A stretch of 64,000 bases of DNA from assembly GCA_031580995.1 (NCBI GenBank), contig JAVLCC010000003.1, forward strand, positions 1 through 64,000. Direction: 5' to 3'. Below the pieces are notes generated by a model. The model was not told where the DNA came from. It did not search any database and was given only the letters and a program-made list of their open reading frames with translations. Source of the stretch: CAJXVY01 sp031580995 (GTDB lineage: Bacteria > Actinomycetota > Actinomycetes > Actinomycetales > Microbacteriaceae). Shown piece after piece: positions 45,099-52,867 of the stretch. The position numbers and the translations under genes are program-made. How positions within the stretch are numbered: position 1 is the stretch's first letter; the number at the start of each line of letters is the position of its first letter.

Positions 45099-46246
45099 TG
45101 GCCCAGCACGGATTGGAGGACCACAGCCACGGTGCGGGTGTTCCTGTACAAATTAGGCACGCCCGTCATAAATCGACCTCGGTCGAAGACTATGAGAAAC
45201 CAACCAAGTTTGAAGAGGTGTGGAAATATTTTCCCCTCGACAAACTTGCTGGGTTGGATGAGGCGGTTTACGCAGAGTTAGAACAAGGCCATTTTGGAAT
45301 TGAGCTCAATCAGGGCGCAAGTGCTGAACTGGTTGATTCAACGGATGAACTGGTAGGCAGTGCTGGAACTCCTGAGGATCGCGTCTCAGCAGCCGCTTGG
45401 ACAAATGCTTCAAAGACACTGAAGGTGATTCTCTCCGGAGAGAGCTCAGAACCTCACTACATTCGAATTACCGCCGATGAAAAACCAAGAGCTGCGCACA
45501 TAGTTGTTCACGCCGAGCCAAATTCGCAGGCAACTCTGGTTTTGGATCACCAGGGTCATGGAAAACTTGCCGAAAATGTTGAAATCATTGTGGGGCAAGG
45601 GGCGAACCTTAGTTTGATTACGATTCAGGATTGGGATGCCAGCTCAATTCACGTAAGCAATCATTTTGCAAAATTGGAAAAGGATTCCAATTTGAAGCAC
45701 GTGGTTGTTTCGATGGAGGGTGAGGCAATCAGAATTGTCCCTCAGGCAGATTTGAGCGCTCCTGGGTCAAATGTGGAGATGTACGGTGTTTACCTTGCTG
45801 ATTCACATCAGTTCATTGAACACCGACCATTTGTTGATCACAACGCAGCAAGCTGCCGCTCTCGAGTGACCTATAAGGGAGCTTTGCAGGGGAAGGGTGC
45901 GCACACAGTTTGGATTGGTGATGTCCTAATTCGCGAGGCCGGGGTGGGAACAGACACCTATGAGCTGAATAGAAACTTACTTCTAACAGATGGTGCTCGC
46001 GCTGACAGCGTCCCCAATCTAGAAATCGAGACAGGAAAAATTGAAGGGGCTGGTCACGCAAGTGCTAGCGGTCGCTTTGATGATGAGCAACTGTTCTACC
46101 TGCAAAGCAGGGGACTGGATGAGCACACCGCCAGAAGATTGGTAGTTCGTGGATTCCTCAACGAGGTTATCCAACAAATTGGTGTTGAGGAGATTCAAGA
46201 CAGGCTGACCACAGCAATCGAGGCAGATTTAGAGAGAGTGGTGTAA
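45098..46246 (+). CDS. sufD: Fe-S cluster assembly protein SufD
   Basis: SufD pairs with SufB in the SufBC2D complex and helps iron entry. The 382-aa protein has ENVEIIVGQGANLSLITIQDWD near 165 in the beta-helix and the C-terminal block FYLQSRGLDEHTARRLVVRGFLNEV near 332, the same block as in SufB. The first ATG overlaps the sufB stop by one base. The N-terminus is less conserved and rich in His (DHSHGAGVPVQIRHARH). Confidence 0.94.
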   Translation: MAQHGLEDHSHGAGVPVQIRHARHKSTSVEDYEKPTKFEEVWKYFPLDKLAGLDEAVYAELEQGHFGIELNQGASAELVDSTDELVGSAGTPEDRVSAAAWTNASKTLKVILSGESSEPHYIRITADEKPRAAHIVVHAEPNSQATLVLDHQGHGKLAENVEIIVGQGANLSLITIQDWDASSIHVSNHFAKLEKDSNLKHVVVSMEGEAIRIVPQADLSAPGSNVEMYGVYLADSHQFIEHRPFVDHNAASCRSRVTYKGALQGKGAHTVWIGDVLIREAGVGTDTYELNRNLLLTDGARADSVPNLEIETGKIEGAGHASASGRFDDEQLFYLQSRGLDEHTARRLVVRGFLNEVIQQIGVEEIQDRLTTAIEADLERVV

Positions 46247-46560
46247 TGGCCATCAAAATTTGCAAGGTGGATGATGTGGCTGCTGGAAAGGCAATCAGAG
46301 TCAAAATTGATGATGTGCCCATCGCAATTGTGAAGACATCAGAAGGCGACATCAAGGCCATCAGCGATACCTGCTCACATGGAGAGATTTCACTGAGTGA
46401 AGGTTTTGTGGAGGATTCGACAATCGAATGTTGGGCACACGGTGCGAAATTTGACCTTGACACTGGAAAGCCACTATCCCTACCAGCATTTGAGCCGGTA
46501 CCGATTTATGAAGTGATCATCGAAAACGATGATGTTTATTTGGAATATGAAACAGAGTAG
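46246..46560 (+). CDS. Rieske-type [2Fe-2S] ferredoxin of the suf operon
   Basis: A 104-aa protein with the Rieske cluster pattern C-x-H-x16-C-x2-H: DTCSHGEISL near 44 and ECWAHGAKFDL near 63. It resembles the ferredoxin subunit of ring-hydroxylating dioxygenases and is often labelled so, but no oxygenase gene is present. Its place between sufD and sufC is conserved in many actinobacteria, so a role in electron delivery or cluster transfer during Fe-S assembly is more likely. The start overlaps the sufD stop (TAATG). Confidence 0.9.
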   Translation: MAIKICKVDDVAAGKAIRVKIDDVPIAIVKTSEGDIKAISDTCSHGEISLSEGFVEDSTIECWAHGAKFDLDTGKPLSLPAFEPVPIYEVIIENDDVYLEYETE

Positions 46561-46571
46561 AAAGAAAAATC

Positions 46572-47330
46572 ATGGCAAAGCTTGAAATCAAAAACCTACA
46601 CGTCGATGTATCGACCGAGCAGGGTAAAAAAGAGATCTTGAAAGGGGTTGACCTAGTAATCAACTCTGGAGAGACCCACGCGGTTATGGGGCCAAATGGA
46701 AGTGGTAAATCAACTCTTGCCTACTCAATTGCTGGTCACCCCCGCTATGAGGTCACAGATGGAGAGATTCTGCTTGATGGCGAGAATGTATTGGAAATGG
46801 AGCCTGATGAGCGTGCGCGATTGGGCTTGTTCCTAGCGATGCAGTATCCAGTAGAAGTTCCAGGAGTTAGCGTAAGCAACTTTCTGAGAACTGCAAAGAC
46901 TGCAATTGCCGGTGAGGCACCAGCACTTAGAACCTGGGTGGGAGAGGTTCGCGGAGCGATGGAAAATCTAAGAATTGATTCAAGTTTCACCGAGAGAAAC
47001 GTCAATGAGGGATTCAGCGGTGGAGAGAAAAAGCGCCACGAAATCTTGCAGCTGGAACTGCTAAAGCCAAAATTCGCTGTTTTGGATGAAACCGACAGTG
47101 GTCTGGATGTTGATGCTCTGAAAGTTGTCTCAGAGGGTGTCAACAGGGCCAAGGAAAACAGCGATCTTGGAGTATTGCTAATTACCCACTACACCCGTAT
47201 TTTGAATTACATCAAGCCAGATTTCGTTCACGTGTTCGTCGACGGACAGATCGCTGAACAAGGTGGACCGGAATTGGCTGACAGATTAGAAGCTGAAGGT
47301 TACGACCGATACAACAAGGCGGCAATTTGA
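46572..47330 (+). CDS. sufC: Fe-S cluster assembly ATPase SufC
   Basis: SufC is the soluble ABC-type ATPase of the SufBCD scaffold. Walker A is GPNGSGKST near residue 39, the signature is FSGGEKKRHEI near 149, and Walker B is AVLDETDSGLD near 169, the distinctive SufC form. It is 252 aa. The stop overlaps the TTG start of sufT (TTGA). In most actinobacterial suf operons sufS and sufU follow here; they are absent. Confidence 0.96.
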   Translation: MAKLEIKNLHVDVSTEQGKKEILKGVDLVINSGETHAVMGPNGSGKSTLAYSIAGHPRYEVTDGEILLDGENVLEMEPDERARLGLFLAMQYPVEVPGVSVSNFLRTAKTAIAGEAPALRTWVGEVRGAMENLRIDSSFTERNVNEGFSGGEKKRHEILQLELLKPKFAVLDETDSGLDVDALKVVSEGVNRAKENSDLGVLLITHYTRILNYIKPDFVHVFVDGQIAEQGGPELADRLEAEGYDRYNKAAI

Positions 47331-47659
47331 GCGAAGAACTAGAACTACCAGCAGCGAAGTATGACGAAGTGCTGGAGGCAATGAAAGAGGTTATTGACCC
47401 AGAAATTGGTGTCAACATCGTTGATCTTGGCCTGGTCTATGGACTGAAGCAAGACCCGGAGGGCAACCTCATCATCAACATGACCCTGACCAGCGCAGGA
47501 TGCCCGCTTACAGACGTTTTAGAGGAGCAAACCGGGGATGCCCTGGATAACGTTGTTGATGCCTTCAGAATCAATTGGGTATGGATGCCACCATGGGGTC
47601 CAGAGCGAATTTCAGAAGATGGACGAGAGCAAATGCGGATGATTGGCTTCAGTATTTAG
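47327..47659 (+). CDS. sufT: SufT / DUF59 metal-sulfur cluster assembly factor
   Basis: A 110-aa MIP18/DUF59-family protein, with MKEVIDPEIGVNIVDLGLVYGL near residue 17 and TLTSAGCPLTDVLEEQ near 52. The cysteine of AGCPL is the conserved one in this family. Such proteins help Fe-S cluster maturation. The TTG start overlaps sufC. The stop interlocks with the opposing bioY stop in the tetranucleotide TTAG. Confidence 0.92.
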   Translation: MSEELELPAAKYDEVLEAMKEVIDPEIGVNIVDLGLVYGLKQDPEGNLIINMTLTSAGCPLTDVLEEQTGDALDNVVDAFRINWVWMPPWGPERISEDGREQMRMIGFSI

Positions 47660-48207
47660 TTTCTAAGCTTATTGAGTCCCTTTACTAGGGATGCCGCAAC
47701 AATAATCTTTAGTCCGTCACCGATTAAAAATGGCACAATGCCTGCAAGTAATGCTTGGTATCCGCTCATTCCAAAGCCAATCACTAGCCAGCCTGCCCCG
47801 AAGAAATAAATTACAGCTGTTGCGAAGGTAAAGACAACGACCAGTTTCAAAAAGCTGTTATCGGCCCAACGAGAAACTAAATAACCAATCATCACTGCGG
47901 CAAAAACAAAACCGACCAGGTAGCCGAAGGTGGGTCTCACAGCAGAGAGTGCAACAGCACCTGCAAAAACAGGAAGTCCGATTGCTCCGGCAGCAAGATA
48001 GCCAACAACGGAGACAGATCCTCGGGCGGTTCCCAAAGTGGCAGCTAAGACCATTACGGCAAGAGTTGAAAGAGTTACCGGAACAGGCCACAAGGGAATC
48101 GAAATCTGAGCAGCGAGGGCAATCAATGCAATCGCACCAGTTATGACTGCCGCATCTCTAGCGATTGTTTTTCCGAAAGCTTTGTCTGCAATTGCCGTTT
48201 TAATCAT
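47656..48207 (-). CDS. bioY: biotin transporter BioY
   Basis: BioY is the biotin-binding membrane subunit (S component) of an ECF transporter. The 183-aa protein has about six membrane segments and conserved glycine-rich stretches such as LGTARGSVSVVGYLAAGAIGLP and RPTFGYLVGF. ATG at 48207 is chosen because TAGGAG lies seven bases before it; an upstream TTG would overlap the Shine-Dalgarno. No bioM/bioN is adjacent, so it may act alone or share an energising module. Import of biotin fits an organism that may not make it. Confidence 0.92.
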   Translation of the reverse strand: MIKTAIADKAFGKTIARDAAVITGAIALIALAAQISIPLWPVPVTLSTLAVMVLAATLGTARGSVSVVGYLAAGAIGLPVFAGAVALSAVRPTFGYLVGFVFAAVMIGYLVSRWADNSFLKLVVVFTFATAVIYFFGAGWLVIGFGMSGYQALLAGIVPFLIGDGLKIIVAASLVKGLNKLRN

Positions 48208-48240
48208 TACCAACTCCTAATCGCGATTCTTTCCGAAAGA

Positions 48241-49038
48241 TTACTGCATTGTTCGAGATTCAGCGGCATCCAGTAGTTCATCCTCAACTCCGGAGTCAAA
48301 ATCTTTTTTCTTGGCTTTCACTTTTCCTGCTCTATAGCGAAGCTCCTGTCTAAGCGCCCAGCCAAAAGCTATGAAGGACATGATGCCAAAAAGTATCCAC
48401 TGGAGTGCATAGCTCAGATGATTTCCCTCATCCATTCGGGGCATAGGCATTGGGTTGGCATACTCAGAACTGGCTGGAACCTCAAAAGCCATTCGGCCGT
48501 AGAAATTCTCTTCAACTGCTAGCCCGGTTACCTCTGAAAATCTTGGAAGATTTATATTTTCAATCTGCCCCTCGGGTGCACCTCGATTGACTTCTGGTTC
48601 ATTGGGTCTCAGTCGAACGGTAATAGTTTTTTGTTCACCTTCAACTTGTGGGATGAAATCAGGGGAGTCTTGTCTGTTACCGGTTGGCATCCAGCCGCGT
48701 TCAATCGCAATTATCTGACCCTGGGTGGTTTCAAATGGAACCAGCTGCAAAAATCCTGGTTGTCCATTTAGAGGTCGATTCCGCACCAAATAAACGTGTT
48801 CGGTTAGGTAATTTCCAACTATTTCCGCTCTCAACCACTCGTTTTCTGGAGGTAAGTCGCCATCCGCAACAACCTGATCAAGAGAGCTAACGGGAGCGTT
48901 GTAGTTATTTTGAACCAATTCGATTTGATCGACTTTTTCTTCGCGTCTATCAAATTGCCAGCTCGATAGAAAAACAGTGCCGGTTGCAAAGATCAAGACC
49001 AGTGCGAACCAGCCACTCCACCTTGCAAAACTATTCAA
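48241..49038 (-). CDS. SURF1 family cytochrome oxidase assembly protein
   Basis: SURF1 helps insert heme A into cytochrome c oxidase. The 265-aa protein has the expected two membrane anchors, near 11-29 and 210-230, around a large external domain. Family features visible are FLSSWQFDRREEK near 24, NRPLNGQPGFLQLVPFET near 87, ERGWMP near 113, and HLSYALQWILFG near 207. It fits with ctaA and ctaB in the window. It overlaps the next upstream small gene by eight bases. Confidence 0.92.
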   Translation of the reverse strand: MNSFARWSGWFALVLIFATGTVFLSSWQFDRREEKVDQIELVQNNYNAPVSSLDQVVADGDLPPENEWLRAEIVGNYLTEHVYLVRNRPLNGQPGFLQLVPFETTQGQIIAIERGWMPTGNRQDSPDFIPQVEGEQKTITVRLRPNEPEVNRGAPEGQIENINLPRFSEVTGLAVEENFYGRMAFEVPASSEYANPMPMPRMDEGNHLSYALQWILFGIMSFIAFGWALRQELRYRAGKVKAKKKDFDSGVEDELLDAAESRTMQ

Positions 49039-49225
49039 TGCTCTCAGCCTCCAGAAAGAATTCTCTCATCGAAAGGTACTCAATAAAGAATTGCTTATGC
49101 GATTCACAGGCAAGCCAGGTCTTTTTGCGATCCAGAGAGTGAACCTTCGGATTCCGCCAGTAAATGAACCAGCTGGCGCCATCGCTACAGCCCGCACGGG
49201 AGCAAATCAGCTCATTCGTCATCAA
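49031..49225 (-). CDS. small conserved Cys/His protein (function unknown)
   Basis: A 64-aa protein with C-x4-C near the N-terminus (CSRAGC) and C-x2-H (CESH) 27 residues later, a spacing that could bind zinc. The middle WFIYWRNPKVHSLDRKKTWLAC is conserved in actinobacterial homologues as I recall them, where it is sometimes mislabelled acetone carboxylase. It lies between SURF1 and a DUF3099 gene and overlaps both. Function unknown. A link to oxidase assembly is only suggested by position. Confidence 0.75.
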   Translation of the reverse strand: MMTNELICSRAGCSDGASWFIYWRNPKVHSLDRKKTWLACESHKQFFIEYLSMREFFLEAESIE

Positions 49226-49499
49226 CTATTTTGAATTTATCTGCCGAAATTGATTTGGTTGGCGCAGTGGCCTGCGCTGGAGAACTGGAACGACCAGGAG
49301 CGTTGGCTACTATTACGGCGAAGTAGGGGAGAAATATTGCTCCAGCGAATGCAACCCACATTGCCCAACCCTCTAAAAACACTCCGAGGATGAGGCACAC
49401 GACACGAACGCTCATGGCGATGGTGTATTTCACCAGGCGAGATTTTCTCTCTTCTTCCGGACTGCTCTCAAGACTTGTAGCGCTTTGAGGCTTTTCCAT
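49212..49499 (-). CDS. DUF3099 family membrane protein
   Basis: A 95-aa protein with two membrane segments (about 27-45 and 48-68) within SVRVVCLILGVFLEG and WVAFAGAIFLPYFAVIVAN, and a polar tail. It matches the actinobacterial DUF3099 family in size and topology. ATG at 49499 is preferred to an upstream TTG; GGAAAGAG lies 12 bases before it. It is first in the minus-strand run leading to SURF1 and divergent from fabG. Function unknown. Confidence 0.8.
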   Translation of the reverse strand: MEKPQSATSLESSPEEERKSRLVKYTIAMSVRVVCLILGVFLEGWAMWVAFAGAIFLPYFAVIVANAPGRSSSPAQATAPTKSISADKFKIVDDE

Positions 49500-49579
49500 T
49501 ATGCTCAGCTCTTTCCGGTTGGTAGCTAGACTCTGGATAGTCAAAAAGCATTAGCGCCAAAGATATTCCCGGAGGGCCC

Positions 49580-50284
49580 ATGACCAGAACAGCTTTAGTG
49601 ACAGGTGGAAATCGAGGAATCGGTAAAGCAATCGCTGAAAAACTGATTGCGGATGGTTATCACGTGGCGATTACATCGAGAGACGGCTCAGGCCCGGAGG
49701 GCGCTTTGAAGGTAAAGGCTGATCTCAACGACCCGGAGAGCCTAGATGCGGCATTTCAACAAATTGAGCAGGAGCTTGGGCCGATAGAGGTTTTGGTCGC
49801 AAATGCAGGTATTACAAATGACCAACTGTTACTGAGAATGACCGATGAGGATTTTGAATCAGTCATCCAAACAAACCTCACTGGAACTTTTAGGGTTGTC
49901 AAAAGATCCATTCGAGGAATGCTGAAATCCAAGTTTGGAAGAGTCGTCATGATTGGAAGTGTCGTTGGTTCGATCGGTTCACCCGGACAGGTGAACTATT
50001 CCGCCTCCAAATCAGGATTGGTGGGAATGGCTAGAAGTATCACCCAAGAATTGGGTGGGAAAAACATAACCGCCAATGTGGTTGCACCAGGTTTTATCAA
50101 TACCGATATGACCGCAGCCTTGGCCGAAGAAACCCAAAACGAATATAAATCAAGGATTCCAGCGGGTCGCTTCGCGGAGCCAGAAGAAGTCGCCGCTACC
50201 GTTGGGTTTTTGATTAGCAATGATGCTTCGTACATCTCGGGAGCAATTATTCCGGTCGATGGCGGACTGGGAATGGGACATTAG
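49580..50284 (+). CDS. fabG: 3-oxoacyl-ACP reductase
   Basis: FabG reduces 3-oxoacyl-ACP with NADPH in fatty acid elongation. The 234-aa short-chain dehydrogenase has GGNRGIGKA near residue 9, NAGITND near 75, catalytic Tyr140 and Lys144 in YSASK, and a C-terminal GGLGMGH. GGAGG lies four bases before ATG. fabI follows nine bases later; the pair resembles the mabA-inhA unit of mycobacteria. Confidence 0.93.
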   Translation: MTRTALVTGGNRGIGKAIAEKLIADGYHVAITSRDGSGPEGALKVKADLNDPESLDAAFQQIEQELGPIEVLVANAGITNDQLLLRMTDEDFESVIQTNLTGTFRVVKRSIRGMLKSKFGRVVMIGSVVGSIGSPGQVNYSASKSGLVGMARSITQELGGKNITANVVAPGFINTDMTAALAEETQNEYKSRIPAGRFAEPEEVAATVGFLISNDASYISGAIIPVDGGLGMGH

Positions 50285-50293
50285 GAGAAAACC

Positions 50294-51061
50294 ATGGGAA
50301 TTCTAGATGGAAAAAAGATACTCGTAACAGGAGTACTCACCGAGGCATCAATTGCTTTTTCTGCGGCAAGGATCGCTCAGGAGCAGGGCGCAGAGGTTGT
50401 GCTTTCCAGTTTTGGAAGGATGCTTGCCATCACTGAAAAAATGGCGGGAAGATTGCCGAAACCTGCTTCAGTAATCGAACTGGATGCCACCAACGAAGAG
50501 GACCTAAAAAACCTAAGCCAAAGGGTTTCGGAGCATTTTGATTCTTTGGATGGAATTGTTCATGCCATCGCTTTTGCTCCACAATCAGCTCTGGGTGGAA
50601 ACTTTCTAGAAACCGAATGGCAAGATGTTTCAAATGCCGTAGAGGTAAGCGCCTACTCACTCAAATCAATCACGGTTGCATTGCAAGAAAATCTAAGTTC
50701 AAAAAGCAGTGTGGTTGGCTTGACCTTCGATGCCAGTGTTTCTTGGCCGGTGTATGACTGGATGGGAGTTGCTAAGGCGGCTTTTGAATCCACTTCTCGT
50801 TATTTAGCAAGATATCTAGGACCCGCTGGGGTGAGAGTAAACCTAGTAAGTGCCGGGCCTTTGAGAACTACCGCAGCTAAAGGCATTCCTGGGTTTGCCA
50901 CAATGGAAGAGCTTTGGACAGATAGAGCTCCACTTGGTTGGGATCTCACAAACACAGAACCTGCGGCTAAAGCAATTGTTGCACTATTGAGTGATTTCTT
51001 TGAAGCAACAACGGGCGAAATCGTTCATGTGGATGGTGGGCTTCACTCGACCGGAGCCTAG
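50294..51061 (+). CDS. fabI: enoyl-ACP reductase (NADH), InhA/FabI type
   Basis: FabI reduces the enoyl-ACP double bond, the last step of each elongation cycle. The 255-aa protein has GVLTEASIAFSAARIAQEQGA near residue 14 for NADH binding (reading in two parts), Tyr in YDWMGVAKAA with its lysine near 157, and NLVSAGPLRTTAAKGI near 186. GGAG lies before the ATG. Its stop interlocks with the opposing serB stop (CTAG at 51058-51061). Confidence 0.93.
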   Translation: MGILDGKKILVTGVLTEASIAFSAARIAQEQGAEVVLSSFGRMLAITEKMAGRLPKPASVIELDATNEEDLKNLSQRVSEHFDSLDGIVHAIAFAPQSALGGNFLETEWQDVSNAVEVSAYSLKSITVALQENLSSKSSVVGLTFDASVSWPVYDWMGVAKAAFESTSRYLARYLGPAGVRVNLVSAGPLRTTAAKGIPGFATMEELWTDRAPLGWDLTNTEPAAKAIVALLSDFFEATTGEIVHVDGGLHSTGA

Positions 51062-51675
51062 GGGAGTAGTTCTATAACCGGCCTGAAATCAGGCGTTTCT
51101 AAAACATGGTCGCAAGCTTGGGAAACTATCGGCTTAGGCATAAAACCAATACTTACCGCGGCACTTTCCATCATTTTCAGGTCGTTTGCGCCATCGCCGA
51201 TCGCAACTGTTTTTTCTATAGGAATGTCATATTTCTCACTCCAGTCCAAAAGCGCTTTTTGCTTGGCATTTGCATCAACAATCGGAGGCACCAAACCTCC
51301 CGTTAGGACACCTTGATTAAGTTCCAGGGTGTTTGCCAGGTAATCATCCAACAACAGCTTGGAAGCTATCGGTTGAAGCAGATTTCCGAATCCACCCGAC
51401 ACCGCACATGCCTTACCTCCGATGGAATGAATGTGTTCTATCAATTCAGAGGCTCCGCTGTTGATCACAAATCGTTCAGATATTTGCAGTAGGTCTTCTT
51501 CACTGACGCCCTCTAAAAGCTTTACTCTCTGTCTCAGAGATTGTTCAAAATCGATTTCTCCACGCATTGCTGCATCGGTAATCTGAGCTATCAGGTTTCG
51601 CTTCCCCAAAACCTCTGCAATCTCCTCTATTGCCTCATGGGCAATTAGAGTCGAATCAACATCGAATACAACCAA
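51058..51675 (-). CDS. serB: phosphoserine phosphatase
   Basis: SerB hydrolyses phosphoserine in serine synthesis. HAD motifs are VVFDVDSTLI at the very start, AVSGGFGNLL near 91, and AIGDGANDLKMM near 157. It is 205 aa from TTG at 51675, which trims the first beta strand and has no Shine-Dalgarno at usable distance. A strong GGAGG at 51691-51695 stands six bases before an in-frame ATC at 51684, adding MISV (if ATC is read as a start). No ATG, GTG or TTG lies further upstream before a stop, so the start is either TTG or a rare ATC. Confidence 0.9.
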   Translation of the reverse strand: MVVFDVDSTLIAHEAIEEIAEVLGKRNLIAQITDAAMRGEIDFEQSLRQRVKLLEGVSEEDLLQISERFVINSGASELIEHIHSIGGKACAVSGGFGNLLQPIASKLLLDDYLANTLELNQGVLTGGLVPPIVDANAKQKALLDWSEKYDIPIEKTVAIGDGANDLKMMESAAVSIGFMPKPIVSQACDHVLETPDFRPVIELLP

Positions 51676-51743
51676 TACTGAGATTTTTGGCCTCCAGAAA
51701 CTGTTTCTAGGTGTTTATCTCTCGAATCACCCAACTCGAAAGC

Positions 51744-51749
51744 TAAGCT
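51744..51749 (+). promoter_or_regulatory. candidate -10 element of the ABC ATPase gene
   Basis: TAAGCT ends ten bases before the ATG at 51760 with no Shine-Dalgarno between. It lies inside a perfect ten-base palindrome CTAAGCTTAG at 51743-51752, which could be an operator. Confidence 0.35.
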
Positions 51750-51759
51750 TAGGCAATAT

Positions 51760-52545
51760 ATGGCTGAAGTAGTGAATTTCTCATCGGTTACCGTTACCCG
51801 TAACGGCCAACCAATCCTTGATGATGTCAACTGGAGTGTTGGCGCTAACCAGCGCTGGGCAATCATTGGTCCAAATGGGGCTGGGAAGACAACACTCCTA
51901 CGCGTGGCTGCCGCGCAAATCCAACCCACCAGTGGTGAGGCCAAAATTCTTGACAAGATAATGGGTGAGGTGAACGTCTTTGAACTGCGAACACGTATAG
52001 GTTTCGCATCGAATGCCCTGACTGATCACATCCCAAATAGCGAAAAGGTATTAGACGCTGTGATGACGGCTAGCTATGGAATCACCGGTCGCTGGACGGA
52101 AAATTACGAGGAACTGGATATTAGACGAGCAAAAAGAGTGATAGCGGAGTGGGGTTTAGAAAATTTTGAAGACAGAGCTTTTGGAACCTTGAGCGATGGA
52201 GAAAAAAAGCGTGTTCAAATTGCTCGCTCGGTCATGACCGACCCGGAATTAATGCTTATGGATGAACCAGTGGCATCTTTGGACATGGCGGCAAGGGAGC
52301 AGACTGTTCAACTTTTGGGAGAATATGCGAAAAGCCCCACTGCTCCAGCCATGGTGGTTGTTACTCACCACATTGAGGAGATACCTGAGGGCTTCACCCA
52401 TGCGCTTTTGATCAGTGACGGAAAAATCCACAGCCAAGGTCCAATCCAGCAGGTCCTGACAAGCGAAAAAATTAGTGACTGCTTCCAATATGAAATGACG
52501 GTGATCAGCAACCAGGGAAGGTTCACCGCAAGGGCCAAATCTTAG
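51760..52545 (+). CDS. ABC transporter ATP-binding protein (soluble, no permease nearby)
   Basis: A 261-aa ATPase with Walker A GPNGAGKTTLL near residue 36, signature LSDGEKKRV near 145, Walker B LMLMDEPVASLD near 164 and the switch histidine in VVVTHH. The signature has Asp for the second Gly. It resembles ModF/YlmA-type ATPases. No permease or binding-protein gene is adjacent, so partner and substrate are unknown. ATG at 51760 has no Shine-Dalgarno. Confidence 0.8.
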   Translation: MAEVVNFSSVTVTRNGQPILDDVNWSVGANQRWAIIGPNGAGKTTLLRVAAAQIQPTSGEAKILDKIMGEVNVFELRTRIGFASNALTDHIPNSEKVLDAVMTASYGITGRWTENYEELDIRRAKRVIAEWGLENFEDRAFGTLSDGEKKRVQIARSVMTDPELMLMDEPVASLDMAAREQTVQLLGEYAKSPTAPAMVVVTHHIEEIPEGFTHALLISDGKIHSQGPIQQVLTSEKISDCFQYEMTVISNQGRFTARAKS

Positions 52546-52562
52546 GCTTCTCAGCGAGAGTA

Positions 52563-52600
52563 GAAAGTGCTAGACTTTCGGCTTGTTAAACATCGAACAA
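52563..52600 (+). promoter_or_regulatory. two inverted repeats upstream of rpmE2
   Basis: GAAAGT at 52563-52568 pairs with ACTTTC at 52574-52579 (five-base loop). TTGTT at 52583-52587 pairs with AACAA at 52596-52600. Both lie in the 70-base gap before rpmE2. The first could end the ABC ATPase transcript weakly. The second could be an operator; genes for zinc-free L31 are often zinc-regulated by Zur, but these bases do not resemble a standard Zur box. Confidence 0.35.
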
Positions 52601-52615
52601 ACTAGAGGTTTCTAA

Positions 52616-52864
52616 ATGAAGGCAGACATTCACCCCGACTACCAGACAGTTGTCTTTCGTGACTTGGCAAGTGGCGCAACTTTCCTCACTCGCTCGACAG
52701 TCACAAGCGATAAGACAATTGAGTGGGAGGATGGCAACACCTACCCAGTCTTCGATGTTGAAATTTCCTCTGCCTCACACCCTTTCTACACTGGAAAGCA
52801 GCGCATCATGGACAGCGCAGGACGTGTGGAGAGATTCAACGAGCGTTACAAAAACTTCAGCTAA
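52616..52864 (+). CDS. rpmE2: 50S ribosomal protein L31 type B
   Basis: An 82-aa L31 paralogue. It begins MKADIHPDYQTVVF and has SSASHPFYTGKQR and RVERFNERY, typical of the type B (long, zinc-free) form. There is no CxxC zinc motif. Such L31 forms replace the zinc-binding form under zinc limitation in other bacteria. AGAGG lies seven bases before ATG. Three bases separate it from the opposing exonuclease stop. Confidence 0.93.
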   Translation: MKADIHPDYQTVVFRDLASGATFLTRSTVTSDKTIEWEDGNTYPVFDVEISSASHPFYTGKQRIMDSAGRVERFNERYKNFS

Positions 52865-52867
52865 GGT

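Noticed and set aside
46246..46560. Aromatic-ring dioxygenase ferredoxin
   Set aside because: The Rieske motif fits, but no oxygenase or reductase genes are near, and the suf operon context explains it better.
49031..49225. Acetone carboxylase
   Set aside because: A 64-aa protein with two Cys/His pairs cannot be that enzyme; the label seems to be a copied annotation error.
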